Shown: positions 24,551 through 32,284, counted from the stretch's first letter. The stretch: 32,284 bases of DNA from Anaerolinea sp. (GCA_020725765.1 DYEI01000418.1:1-32284); one strand, 5' to 3'. Notes: generated from the letters alone by a model not told the origin. Made by a program: numbers and translations.

Positions 24551-25308
24551 GTGGTCCAGGGTCCGAGCAGGTGCCATACGTCCGCATACTCGGCGTGCGT
24601 ATCGACAACGTGGACCTCGCGGCGGCGGTACCCCGGCTGCTGTCCATGGCGGCCTCCGGGCGCCCGCATCATGTCGTGACCGTCAACCCCGAGTTCATCA
24701 TGATCGCCCAGCGCGACGCGGTTTTCCGCGAGGTCCTCGAGCGTGCCGATCTCGCCCTGCCCGACGGCGTCGGAATCCTGCACGCCGCGCGCGTGCTCGG
24801 CCGACCGCTCCGCGGCCGTGCCACGGGCGTCGACACCGTCCTTGCCCTCGCCGACGCCTCTGAAAAGCATCCCGTCAGCTTCTTCCTCCTCGGCGGGCAG
24901 CCTGGCGTGGCCGAGGAAGCCGCGGCACGGCTGGTCACGAGGGCACCGAGTCTGAGGATTGCCGGCACCTATGCCGGCTCCCCGCGGCCCGAGGAGGAAG
25001 ACACAATCGTGGCGCTCGTGCGCCGGGCGGCGCCCGACTTTCTCTTTGTGGCGTATGGCGCTCCACAGCAGGATCTGTGGATCGCACGCAACCTCCAGCG
25101 GCTCGGCGTGCCCGTCGCTATGGGGGTTGGGGGCGTGTTCGACTATGTCTCTGGGCGCGTCCCCTGGGCACCGGCAACCTGGCGGCGGCTCGGGTTCGAG
25201 TGGCTCTACCGCCTGATCCACCAGCCCTGGCGCTGGCGGCGGATGTTGGCGCTCCCGCGCTTCGCCCTGGCCGTCCTGCTCGCTCGACTCCGAGGCGGAG
25301 AACCATGA
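24547..25308 (+). CDS. WecG/TagA/CpsF family glycosyltransferase
   Basis: 253-aa GT26 family enzyme adding a sugar (ManNAc or ManNAcA in studied members) to a polyprenyl-diphosphate-linked acceptor at the membrane face. Motifs: VTVNPEFIMIAQRD, LPDGVGILHAARVLGRPLRGR with the conserved Asp, FFLLGGQPGVAEEAAARL, FLFVAYGAPQQDLWIARN, and GVGGVFDYVSGRVPWAPATWRRLGFEWLYRL. The start at 24547 overlaps the GT4 stop (ATGA), replacing the track start at 24493. The stop overlaps the next ATG (25305). The exact linkage to the following membrane protein suggests coordinated expression. Confidence 0.94.
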   Translation: MSGPGSEQVPYVRILGVRIDNVDLAAAVPRLLSMAASGRPHHVVTVNPEFIMIAQRDAVFREVLERADLALPDGVGILHAARVLGRPLRGRATGVDTVLALADASEKHPVSFFLLGGQPGVAEEAAARLVTRAPSLRIAGTYAGSPRPEEEDTIVALVRRAAPDFLFVAYGAPQQDLWIARNLQRLGVPVAMGVGGVFDYVSGRVPWAPATWRRLGFEWLYRLIHQPWRWRRMLALPRFALAVLLARLRGGEP

Positions 25309-27062
25309 AAAAAGGTTGGCTGTTGCTCGTCCTGCTGGCTCTGTGCGTCGCCTTGCCCCTCACAGCGCGCGCTCAGGCTCCGGTCACCATCAACCGTTCC
25401 GAGTTCTATGTCGTGGTCCTCGAGGATGGTCGGCTCGATGTCCGCTACTCCCTCACCTTTACGGAGCACGAAGGGCGGGACCGGATCCGGGAAATCGGCC
25501 CCTTCGGGCCAGGGCACAGAATCATCTCGGCAGCAGGTCAGGGGCCCGACGGCGTCTTCACGGTCGACCTCGAGCCCGCGGGCAGCCAGACCTATGCGGC
25601 GCTCTTTGAGCATCCGACCTGGGCAGGGGGCCAGTACACCGTCACCATCCGCTATGCCATCGATCGCCCCGCCTTTGATGCCACCTTTGTCAACGGAAGC
25701 GAGTACCGCGCCCTGACCTGGGCCCCGTTCCAGTGGAGCCTGCCCATAGAGGAGGCGGTGCTCCAGTTCGTGCTCCCCATCGAGTTGCCGCCCGGTGTCG
25801 ATCGGCCCGAAGAGGTCACCGACGCCCTCGTCGATGAGAGTGGCCTGCTCGTCGGAGATACCTCAGCTTTCGACCGCTGGGTATACTTTCCGACGCCCGA
25901 CCAGGCGAGTGGCAAGCGCTGGCTCTCCCTGTACCTCCTCCGCCGAGACCTCCCGGCCAACGAGCCGCTCAGGCCAGCCTTCTACCTCCCGGCATCGGCA
26001 GTGCCGGGGACCGCCGAGACCTCAATCCCTCTCGGACCCACTGGTGCGCCGACCGCGGTGCCGCAGCCAACGACGACGGTCGTCCGTCTCACCGAAAAGG
26101 AGATCTGCCCTGCTGTAGGGGTCCTATGTGGCGCCGTCGGAGCAGTCGCCGCAGCCGTGATCGGCCTGGTCGTGGTGCTGGTGCGCCGTCGCCGCCCGCA
26201 CGTCTACGAGCCCCCGGAGATCGAGATCGAGACCTTTGAAACGCCCGGCGTCGTGCCCGACCTGGAGGCAGTCGAGGCTGCCTTCTATCTCGGAAACTCG
26301 GCCAAGACCATCGCCCTCATCGTGCTCGGCCTCGAGCAGCGCGGAGTAGTGACGATCCTCAATCGTCACCCCCTGCAGCTTGAGGTCACCCAGCCGCGGG
26401 CAGAGCTCAAACCGTACGAGAAGGCCCTGATCGATGCGATCCTCCCGGATGGCACGCTCGATCAGGCCCAGGTGAGCAAGATCATGGCGGCCGTGGCCGC
26501 GGCCGTCCGGCCCAAGGTATGGAACGCCGACCCGGCGGCGACCCGTGAGAGCTATGAGCGCCGCATTCGCGAGGCCGAGGCCGAGTACGAGCGTGAGTGG
26601 CGTGAGCGCCGCCGGCCGATGTCCTGGCCGGAGGTGGCCCGGCGGCCCTATGCCCCCTGGGTGATCATTGGCCACGCGCCAACGGCGGCAGCAGGCCGCC
26701 CCGGAGCCGGGCGGCCTGCGGAGCCTCCGGCCCTTGCCCGCGCCGCGGAGGAGGCGGTACGACCGCTGGAATCCTTCGCCAGCGAGGTGACGCAGGGCAT
26801 CGAGCGCTCGCTTTCCCGGATCGCGGAGCAGGCCGAGGCGGCCGACGCCCGCCTCTTCGGCCGCGAGAGAGCCGGGAGTGAGCAGGCGGGCTACGATGCA
26901 TGCCACTCCGCCTGCCATTCGGCCTGCCACTCGGCGTGCGTACACTCGGCCTGTCACTCGGCATGTGTGCACGACGCCTGCCATTCGGCGTGCCACTCGG
27001 CCTGCGTGTGCCACTCCGCCTGCCATTCGGCCTGTCACTCGGCCTGTGTCAGCCGGTTCTAG
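25305..27062 (+). CDS. DUF2207-like membrane protein with (CHSA)n Cys/His repeat tail; candidate radical SAM substrate
   Basis: 585 aa. Signal peptide 1-24 (MKKGWLLLVLLALCVALPLT...AQA); outside beta-rich region about 25-245 (NRSEFYVVVLEDGRLDVRYSLTF) as in DUF2207 proteins; Pro/Thr spacer; membrane span about 269-294 followed by RRRR, placing the rest in the cytosol; a domain at about 315-400 (EAAFYLGNSAKTIALIVLGLEQRGVVTI) like the cytosolic part of DUF2207; charged helices; then residues 530-585, a tail of ten HSAC and one HDAC units with 13 Cys and 11 His, ending VSRF. I start at ATG 25305, which overlaps the WecG stop; the track start at 25077 is within wecG. A radical SAM/SPASM gene follows after 12 nt, so the tail is probably its substrate (inference). 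Alternative: an unmodified metal-binding tail. Confidence 0.85.
   Translation: MKKGWLLLVLLALCVALPLTARAQAPVTINRSEFYVVVLEDGRLDVRYSLTFTEHEGRDRIREIGPFGPGHRIISAAGQGPDGVFTVDLEPAGSQTYAALFEHPTWAGGQYTVTIRYAIDRPAFDATFVNGSEYRALTWAPFQWSLPIEEAVLQFVLPIELPPGVDRPEEVTDALVDESGLLVGDTSAFDRWVYFPTPDQASGKRWLSLYLLRRDLPANEPLRPAFYLPASAVPGTAETSIPLGPTGAPTAVPQPTTTVVRLTEKEICPAVGVLCGAVGAVAAAVIGLVVVLVRRRRPHVYEPPEIEIETFETPGVVPDLEAVEAAFYLGNSAKTIALIVLGLEQRGVVTILNRHPLQLEVTQPRAELKPYEKALIDAILPDGTLDQAQVSKIMAAVAAAVRPKVWNADPAATRESYERRIREAEAEYEREWRERRRPMSWPEVARRPYAPWVIIGHAPTAAAGRPGAGRPAEPPALARAAEEAVRPLESFASEVTQGIERSLSRIAEQAEAADARLFGRERAGSEQAGYDACHSACHSACHSACVHSACHSACVHDACHSACHSACVCHSACHSACHSACVSRF
26892..27059 (+). repeat. 12-bp coding repeats of the CHSA tail
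   Basis: Codons read TGC CAC TCG GCC with many synonymous changes (TGC/TGT, CAC/CAT, TCG/TCC, GCC/GCG/GCA). The protein repeat is stricter than the DNA repeat, which suggests selection on the peptide rather than recent DNA slippage. Single Val or Val-Cys insertions break the period-4 pattern into blocks of 3, 2, 2 and 3 HSAC units. Confidence 0.88.
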
Positions 27063-27074
27063 AGGATAGAGCCC

Positions 27075-28610
27075 ATGCAAGTGCGGTCACAACCCCCTGC
27101 AGCGCCCGAGAGCCTGCCTCCCACTGACAACGGCGCCTCTGCGCCTCCGCCGTGCCCGCCCACGCCCGATGCCTCCCTCGCGCGCCTGCAGCAGCTCGCC
27201 GAGAGCCTCGTCGCCCAGACGAGGGAGTGCGTCTACATCCGACCGGAGGATCGGCTCCTCATCCTGCGCCCCAACCGCGTGCACCACCTCAATCGGACCG
27301 CCGCAGGCATGCTCACCCGTCTCTATGCTCCGGGCAATCCCGATGTGCCGACAGTCCTGAGGGAAATGGCGAAGGAGTACAAGGTCCCAGAGGAGCGGAT
27401 TGCCCGGGACCTCGAGCGCCTGCTCATCACCGTGGCCGCCCTGCTCAACGATGACGTGTGCGGCGCACCTGCAGTGCGCCGTACCCCCTTTGCGAGCCAT
27501 CGGCGCGAGTTGCCGGTGCTCTCCGAGATCGCACTCACCTACCGATGCCAGAACCGCTGCCACTTTTGCTACGCCTCGTCACCTGAGCGGGGCCGCTCTG
27601 TGGCCGAGATGACCACGGCTGAGGTCTGCAGGGTGATCGACCGCATCGCGCTGGAGGCGCGCTGCCCCACTGTCTCCTTCACCGGCGGAGAGCCGACGCT
27701 CAGGGAGGACCTGCCCGAGTTGATTGCCCATGCCAAGCGCCGGCAGATGCGCGTCAACCTGATCACCAACGGCCTGCGCTGCGCCGACGAGGCCTACGTG
27801 GCCCGCCTGGTCGCAACGGGCCTGGATTCGGCTCAGGTGAGCCTGGAGGGCGGCACGGCAGCCGTGCACGATGCCATCGTCGGCCACCCCGGCGCTTTCG
27901 CCGCGACAACGCGGGCCGTCCGAGTACTCCGGGCCGCCGGCATCCATGTACACACCAACACCACCATCTGCGCCGGCAACCGGGACCATCTGGAGCAGCT
28001 CGTGACCTTTGTGCGCCGCGAGCTGGGGTCCGACTACCTGTCCATGAACATGGTCATACGCACGGGCACGGCCCTCGACCATCCGGAGATCGGCATCAGC
28101 TATCGCGAGGTTGGCACGCTCATCACAGCGGCCCAGACCTGTGCCGAGCGCGAGGGAATTCAGCTGGTGTGGTACTCGCCTCTGCCATACTGCATGTTCA
28201 ACCCCGTGCAGGCCGGGCTCGGGTCCAAGTCCTGTGCGGCGGCCGACGGGCTCCTCTCAGTGAGCCCCTCCGGCGAGGTGCTGCCCTGCTCCAGCTTTGA
28301 GCAAGGGATCGGCAATCTGCTCACGCATAGCTTTCGCAAGGTCTGGCACAGCCGTCAGGCCCGCTACTGGCGCTCCAAGTCGTTCCTTCCGCCTGCGTGC
28401 GAGCGGTGCGCCATCAAGAGCATCTGCTGCGGGGCCTGTCCCCTCTACTGGGATGAGCGGGGAGGCTTTGCAGAGCTCGAAGGATTCGCGCCCCGGCCAT
28501 CACATCTCTCGAAGCTTCGCTGGTCGATACGCCAGTGGCGCCGGCACAGCTGGGGTACCGGGCTGCTGCAGAGGCGACGACGGACGGGAGGAGGGCCACA
28601 CGATGCCTAG
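27075..28610 (+). CDS. RRE (PqqD-like)-radical SAM/SPASM peptide maturase
   Basis: 511 aa. Residues about 50-127 (VYIRPEDRLLILRPNRVHHLNRTAAGML...LERLLITVAALL) look like a PqqD-type RiPP recognition element. The radical SAM core has C158-C162-C165 in RCQNRCHFCYA, SFTGGEPTLRED, ITNGL and the VSLEGG strand. The C-terminal SPASM region has Cys at about 387, 405, 442, 445, 451/452 and 455 (PPACERCAIKSICCGACPLYWD) for auxiliary 4Fe-4S clusters. Enzymes of this build install thioether, C-C or other links in ribosomal peptides. AGGA lies 8 nt before the ATG, and the gene starts 12 nt after the CHSA-tailed protein, its most likely substrate. The specific chemistry is not deducible. Confidence 0.93.
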   Translation: MQVRSQPPAAPESLPPTDNGASAPPPCPPTPDASLARLQQLAESLVAQTRECVYIRPEDRLLILRPNRVHHLNRTAAGMLTRLYAPGNPDVPTVLREMAKEYKVPEERIARDLERLLITVAALLNDDVCGAPAVRRTPFASHRRELPVLSEIALTYRCQNRCHFCYASSPERGRSVAEMTTAEVCRVIDRIALEARCPTVSFTGGEPTLREDLPELIAHAKRRQMRVNLITNGLRCADEAYVARLVATGLDSAQVSLEGGTAAVHDAIVGHPGAFAATTRAVRVLRAAGIHVHTNTTICAGNRDHLEQLVTFVRRELGSDYLSMNMVIRTGTALDHPEIGISYREVGTLITAAQTCAEREGIQLVWYSPLPYCMFNPVQAGLGSKSCAAADGLLSVSPSGEVLPCSSFEQGIGNLLTHSFRKVWHSRQARYWRSKSFLPPACERCAIKSICCGACPLYWDERGGFAELEGFAPRPSHLSKLRWSIRQWRRHSWGTGLLQRRRRTGGGPHDA

Positions 28611-29751
28611 GACGATGGATCTCGCCGCCTTCTGCGCCTATGTCGGGGAGCAGTGGAAGGCCGCCCGCCAGGTCTATGCCGAGATCGAAGAGGTCCAGTA
28701 CCAGTTCAACGAGATCTACCGCCAGCGGCTTGAGACATGGCAGCGTGCCCTGGCCAGGGCGGTGCCGATGCTTGCCGCCCCGGAGGCCCTCCCGCCAGAG
28801 TTGGCACAGAGCTTGCTTGAAGAGGTAGAGAAGGAGCGCAGAAGGCTCTCAGGAGAGATCGCCTCGCTGGAGCAGCAGGTCAGCGACAAACGGGTCCAGG
28901 CCGAGGCCGCAGCTGCGCAGGCCCGGGACGAGCTTGCGGCCCTCCGCAAGATGAACCCCCGCCTCGACGCCGACGAGGAGAGGATCAAGGCGCACTCTGC
29001 GGCACTGCGAGCCGAGATAGAGCGACTCGACCGGGAGATCCAAGCCGCTGGCCTGATCAGGCGGTTGCTCGGATGCAGGCGCCTCCGACGGCAGCGTGAG
29101 GAGCGCCGCAGAGAACTGGCAGCCGCAGCCGGCCAGCTGCGCCGGGTGCGCGAGGAATGGGCCGGCGCCAAGCGACGGTACGAATCCGAGCAGACCAGGC
29201 TGCACCAGCTCTGGGAGCAGGCCAGCGTCGAGGCCGCAAACCTCCAGTCACGGCTTGACTACCTCCGTGCCAACATCGAGCAGCTCGCGTGGCAGAACGG
29301 CAGCGGGCGGTGGCTTGCCAGCCTGCATGCCGTGCCAGAGGTTGCCGAACCTCTGCGCGGTGCCCTCTCACAGGTCGTCGAGCTCAACCGCGTCAAGGCC
29401 GAGTACGAGGAGGGCCTGCGCACCGTGTCCGAAGCCCTTGGGCTCCTGAAAGGTCTCGCTGAGGGGCTGGAGCGCTTCCTCAAGAGCGCCCACAAGGTCC
29501 TTGAGGAGCAGGAGCGGTATAACCTGCGCAAGCTGCGCGTCAGGGTAGCCGACACGGTACTCGGTTTTCACGCCATATGGCCGTCCTTCAGGGCTCAGGT
29601 CAGGGATGAGAAGGTTCTTGGCGCGCATCCCGCCGAGTTCAGCAGGCGGGTCCGGGCAGTCATCGGAGATAGCCTGGAGGAGTCGGCCATCGGTGCCATG
29701 TTCGAGAGCCTCGGCAACAGCCTGACCGAGGCCACGAGAGCCTGGGGTTGA
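28603..29751 (+). CDS. Coiled-coil protein of unknown function
   Basis: 382 aa, not recognised. Residues about 60-230 are heptad-rich charged helix (LLEEVEKERRRLSGEIASLEQQVSDKRVQAEAAAAQARDEL, IERLDREIQAAG), with a basic patch LLGCRRLRRQREERRREL in the middle. No signal peptide or membrane span is seen, so it should be cytosolic, perhaps a scaffold at the membrane. It starts at ATG 28603, overlapping the radical SAM stop by 8 nt, with GGGAGGAGGG upstream; the longer track ORF is rejected. Position makes it part of the same operon and possibly of the same system. Confidence 0.85.
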   Translation: MPRTMDLAAFCAYVGEQWKAARQVYAEIEEVQYQFNEIYRQRLETWQRALARAVPMLAAPEALPPELAQSLLEEVEKERRRLSGEIASLEQQVSDKRVQAEAAAAQARDELAALRKMNPRLDADEERIKAHSAALRAEIERLDREIQAAGLIRRLLGCRRLRRQREERRRELAAAAGQLRRVREEWAGAKRRYESEQTRLHQLWEQASVEAANLQSRLDYLRANIEQLAWQNGSGRWLASLHAVPEVAEPLRGALSQVVELNRVKAEYEEGLRTVSEALGLLKGLAEGLERFLKSAHKVLEEQERYNLRKLRVRVADTVLGFHAIWPSFRAQVRDEKVLGAHPAEFSRRVRAVIGDSLEESAIGAMFESLGNSLTEATRAWG

Positions 29752-29765
29752 TCGGAGGACAAGCG

Positions 29766-30257
29766 GTGAAGAAGGCTCTGGCTGTTGCGGGCATTGCGAT
29801 CTCCATCCTGCTCCTGGCCCTGGCGCTGCTCTTCCTGATTGCTGCCATGGTTAGACCCGAGCGTCTCCTCGTCGCCATGGGCCTGCTCGTCGCGGGCACG
29901 CTCCCGCTCGTCTGGGCGATCGCCACGCTGCGCCGACAGGCGGAGCTCAGCCCAGACAACCTCTCGGCCGGGATTCTGGCGCTGGCGAGCAACTCTGGCG
30001 GGGAGGTAACCGAGGCTCAGGTGCAGGCGCGGTTCCACATCCCACAGCAGATGGCATCGAGCGCCCTCGAAAAGCTGTGTGCGACTGGCCAGGCCCGCCG
30101 AGAGGTGCGCGGCGACCGCACAGTGTATGTGGTACAGGGCCTGAAACCATCGCTGGTTGTCCGTCGGTGCCCATACTGCGGCAGTAGCTTCCCGGTCAGG
30201 GAGGCTATCCGCAAGTGCCCCAACTGTGGGGCAACTGTCGAGCTCGACAAGGCCTGA
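29766..30257 (+). CDS. Two-span membrane protein with winged-helix-like and zinc-ribbon domains
   Basis: 163 aa. Two adjacent membrane spans (ALAVAGIAISILLLALALLFLIAAM and LLVAMGLLVAGTLPLVWAIATL); a cytosolic helix-turn-helix-like stretch (EVTEAQVQARFHIPQQMASSALEKLCATGQARREVRGDRTVYVV); and a zinc ribbon CPYCGSSFPVREAIRKCPNCGATVEL with two CxxC pairs. The GTG at 29766 has GGAGG at 7 nt, which I prefer to the track TTG at 29748. A role is not known; the layout suggests a membrane-bound adaptor or metal-responsive protein. It lies 14 nt after the coiled-coil gene. Confidence 0.82.
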   Translation: MKKALAVAGIAISILLLALALLFLIAAMVRPERLLVAMGLLVAGTLPLVWAIATLRRQAELSPDNLSAGILALASNSGGEVTEAQVQARFHIPQQMASSALEKLCATGQARREVRGDRTVYVVQGLKPSLVVRRCPYCGSSFPVREAIRKCPNCGATVELDKA

Positions 30258-30270
30258 GTGAGGAGGCACA

Positions 30271-32247
30271 TTGCGCAGGACAATTGCGCTCGCCATAGCG
30301 GGCCTGCTGCTCAGCCTGGCGTGCCTGCTGGGGGCAGCCGTGGCCTGGATGCAGTACGTCCGCGACGTACGGGGAGGCCAGGTCGCCCAGTCCACTCCAG
30401 CCCCCACAGCCACGTTAGTCGAGCCTTCCTATGACACCATCGGCGCGATTGCGGCGGCCCTCGTACCGCCGCGCGATTCGCGGCTCCTCGCCCAGCGCCT
30501 GCGCCCCTCGGTCGGACCGATCCCGCCAGTCGTCAGCTCGGAACCGCCGGGCCACCAGGTCGGAGACAGCGCACGCTTCTGGATCTCTAACTCGGATGCC
30601 CGCGAGATGTCCCAGATAACGGCTACCTTGCGGACCATGTCCCGGCACGCCGAGATCTGGGTGCAGGAGGACCTGTCGGTCAGCCCACAGAGCCTTCAGC
30701 AGGCGGCACAGCAGTTTGATGAGCAGATCTATCCCACGGTTCACCGCTACTTTGGTGCCGAGTGGAACCCGGGCATAGACGGCAACCCCCGCATTGTGAT
30801 CCTCTGCGCGCGCTTCTCCGGCGCAGATGGGTATTTCTCCAGCATGGATGAGGTCCCTCGCCAGGCGAACCCCTACAGCAATGAGCGTGAGATCATCTAT
30901 GTGAACGCCGATGCGGCTCCACCCGGGAGCAAGCACTTTGGCGCCGTCGTCGCCCACGAGTTCCAGCACATGGTCCATTACCATCTGGACCCCAATGAGG
31001 ACGGATGGGTAAACGAGGGTTGCTCCGAGCTTGCGGCCTGGCTCTGCGGCTTCGGCCCTACGGGTGCGGCCCTGTCCCTTGCGCACCAGCCGGATACCCA
31101 GCTCAACACCTGGGTTCTGAGTCCCGATGAGAGCGCCCTGCCCCACTACGGCGCCTCATATCTCTGGGTCAGCTACTTCCTGCAGCGCCTCGGGCCAGAG
31201 GCACTGAAGGCCGTCGTTGCCGAGCAGGAGAATGGCATCGCAGGCTTTGAGAGACAGCTCAACCTGTTGCCAGATGCCCCCACGTTTGAGGACCTGTTCG
31301 CCGACTGGGTGGTCACAAACCTGCTCGATGACGCCTCTCTCGAAGGAGGGCGCTTTGGTCACCAGGCCGCAGAGCTGTACCTCCAGCCGCAGACCACGCA
31401 CCGCGACCTCCCCGCCGAGGAGACGGGTACGGTAGGCCAGTACGCCACCGACTATATCGCCATCGCCCGGCAGACGGGCCCTGTCAGGATCGAGTTCGTA
31501 GGGGACCCGCAGGTGTCGGTTGTTCCGACAAGGCCTTACGAGGGGCGGCACATGTGGTGGTCCAACCGCGGTGACATGAGCAACCCCTCCCTCACGCGAG
31601 CCTTCGACCTCTCGGGAGTGCGACGGGCGACGCTGCGCTACGCAGTGTGGTACGAGCTCGAGGATGGCTGGGACTATGCCTACGTGTCCGTCTCTACCGA
31701 TGGCGGCAGAACGTGGAAGCTCCTCAGCACGCCTCACACTACGGACTATAACCCGAACGGCAACGCCTTCGGTCCGGGCTACACAGGCTTTTCTGGTCAC
31801 GAGCCGGGCAGCAACACCCGCCTGACCAGCCGGTGGGTGCGGGAAGAGATCGACCTGAGCCCCTACGCCGGCCGCGAGGTGCTGGTGCGCTTTGAGGTGG
31901 CGACCGACGATGCCGTCAACCTCCCCGGCTTTTGCATCGACGACATCTCGGTCCCCGAAATCGGCTTTGTGGATGGCGCCGAGCAAGAGGTGCCGGGCTG
32001 GCAGGCCGAGGGGTTTGTGCGCATCGACAACGTCTTGCCCCAGCGGTTTCTCGTACAGGTCATCGAGCAGGGCGACACGGTGCGTGTGCAGCGCCTCGAG
32101 CTCGAGCCCGGGCAGCCCGCCGTGCTGACGGTGGAGGGCTTTGGCCGGGGAACGCAGCGAGCCATCCTGGCCATCTCCGGCCTCACCCGCTACACGACCG
32201 AGCCCGCGAGGTACACGTACCGCGTGAGCCTGGCGGACGAGGGATAG
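30271..32247 (+). CDS. Secreted zinc metallopeptidase with immune-inhibitor-A-like C-terminal domain
   Basis: 658 aa. N-terminal hydrophobic signal/anchor (IALAIAGLLLSLACLLGAAVAW), a Pro-rich spacer, then a peptidase domain with VVAHEFQHMVHY: zinc ligands His229 and His233, catalytic Glu230, and downstream WVNEGCSELAAW with Glu249 as likely third ligand (gluzincin-like HExxH...E). After residue 410 comes a beta-sandwich, MWWSNRGDMSNPSLTRAFDL...YVSVSTDGGRTWKLL...VLVRFEVATDD..PGFCIDDI, as in M6/immune inhibitor A-like proteins. Start is TTG at 30271 after GAGGAGG, 4 nt away. The gene lies 13 nt after the zinc-ribbon gene. It could process exported proteins, perhaps the neighbouring system, but this is inference. 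Confidence 0.88.
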   Translation: MRRTIALAIAGLLLSLACLLGAAVAWMQYVRDVRGGQVAQSTPAPTATLVEPSYDTIGAIAAALVPPRDSRLLAQRLRPSVGPIPPVVSSEPPGHQVGDSARFWISNSDAREMSQITATLRTMSRHAEIWVQEDLSVSPQSLQQAAQQFDEQIYPTVHRYFGAEWNPGIDGNPRIVILCARFSGADGYFSSMDEVPRQANPYSNEREIIYVNADAAPPGSKHFGAVVAHEFQHMVHYHLDPNEDGWVNEGCSELAAWLCGFGPTGAALSLAHQPDTQLNTWVLSPDESALPHYGASYLWVSYFLQRLGPEALKAVVAEQENGIAGFERQLNLLPDAPTFEDLFADWVVTNLLDDASLEGGRFGHQAAELYLQPQTTHRDLPAEETGTVGQYATDYIAIARQTGPVRIEFVGDPQVSVVPTRPYEGRHMWWSNRGDMSNPSLTRAFDLSGVRRATLRYAVWYELEDGWDYAYVSVSTDGGRTWKLLSTPHTTDYNPNGNAFGPGYTGFSGHEPGSNTRLTSRWVREEIDLSPYAGREVLVRFEVATDDAVNLPGFCIDDISVPEIGFVDGAEQEVPGWQAEGFVRIDNVLPQRFLVQVIEQGDTVRVQRLELEPGQPAVLTVEGFGRGTQRAILAISGLTRYTTEPARYTYRVSLADEG

Positions 32248-32261
32248 GCTGGAGAGGGGAG

Positions 32262-32284
32262 ATGGCGCGAAGGGGTGTCGGGCG
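32262..32284 (+). CDS. Start of a further gene, truncated by the window end
   Basis: ATGGCGCGAAGGGGTGTC begins 14 nt after the metallopeptidase stop, with GGAGAGGGGAG just upstream. Only seven residues (MARRGVG) are visible, so no function can be given. It probably continues the operon. Confidence 0.5.

Noticed and set aside
26892-27059. CHSA tail as a classical zinc finger or cytochrome c heme motif
   Set aside because: Period-4 CxxxC spacing fits neither CxxC zinc ribbons nor CxxCH heme sites. A looser metal-binding role remains possible and is listed as the alternative.
26665-27080. Minus-strand ORFs across the CHSA tail (e.g. 26124-27080)
   Set aside because: They are shadows of the repeat and of the upstream coding sequence, and they oppose a tightly packed operon.

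Overview
The window looks like a GC-rich bacterial chromosome segment, most probably from the Chloroflexota (an Anaerolineae-like lineage). This assignment is inference. It rests on a secreted SBBP beta-propeller protein with a long Thr-Pro linker and a YLPLVLR C-terminus, a mevalonate kinase, an archaeal/thermophile-type adenosine-specific kinase, and strong TTGACA/TATAAT-type promoters. No rRNA, tRNA, CRISPR array, transposase or phage gene was seen.

Left part (1-5617): three palindromes spaced every 57-58 nt (10-167) lie downstream of a secreted SBBP-repeat protein on the minus strand. Next come trmD (minus) and an adenosine-specific kinase (plus). The intergenic regions carry very long perfect hairpins (22-27 bp stems), some with related arms.

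Centre-left (5635-12535): a tightly overlapping minus-strand operon runs yraN-miaA-clan A glycosidase-amino-acid-type solute-binding protein. Divergent to it is a plus-strand operon tilS-rlmI-like-hpt. The tilS promoter overlaps the first candidate start codon, which suggests a leaderless mRNA.

Centre-right (12673-22282): a six-gene minus-strand carbohydrate operon runs Tat-lipoprotein binding protein, two ABC permeases, thioredoxin-like lipoprotein, UroD-like methyltransferase and a 1046-aa six-hairpin glycosidase-like protein. It is preceded by a galactose-mutarotase-like gene. About 140 bp upstream of this operon is recognisably repeated upstream of yraN-miaA, including a 22-nt identical core at the same distance from the -35 box.

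Right part (22430-32284): a plus-strand run runs mevalonate kinase, GT4 and WecG/TagA glycosyltransferases, a DUF2207-like membrane protein, a radical SAM/SPASM protein, a coiled-coil protein, a small membrane protein with a zinc ribbon, a secreted HExxH metallopeptidase and the start of one more gene. The DUF2207-like protein ends in a 56-residue tail of (CHSA)n repeats with 13 Cys and 11 His. The next gene, 12 nt downstream, encodes a PqqD-like (RRE) domain fused to a radical SAM/SPASM enzyme. This pair has the layout of a RiPP-type maturase and its substrate, with the substrate tail fused to a membrane-anchored protein. It is the most interesting candidate system in the window.
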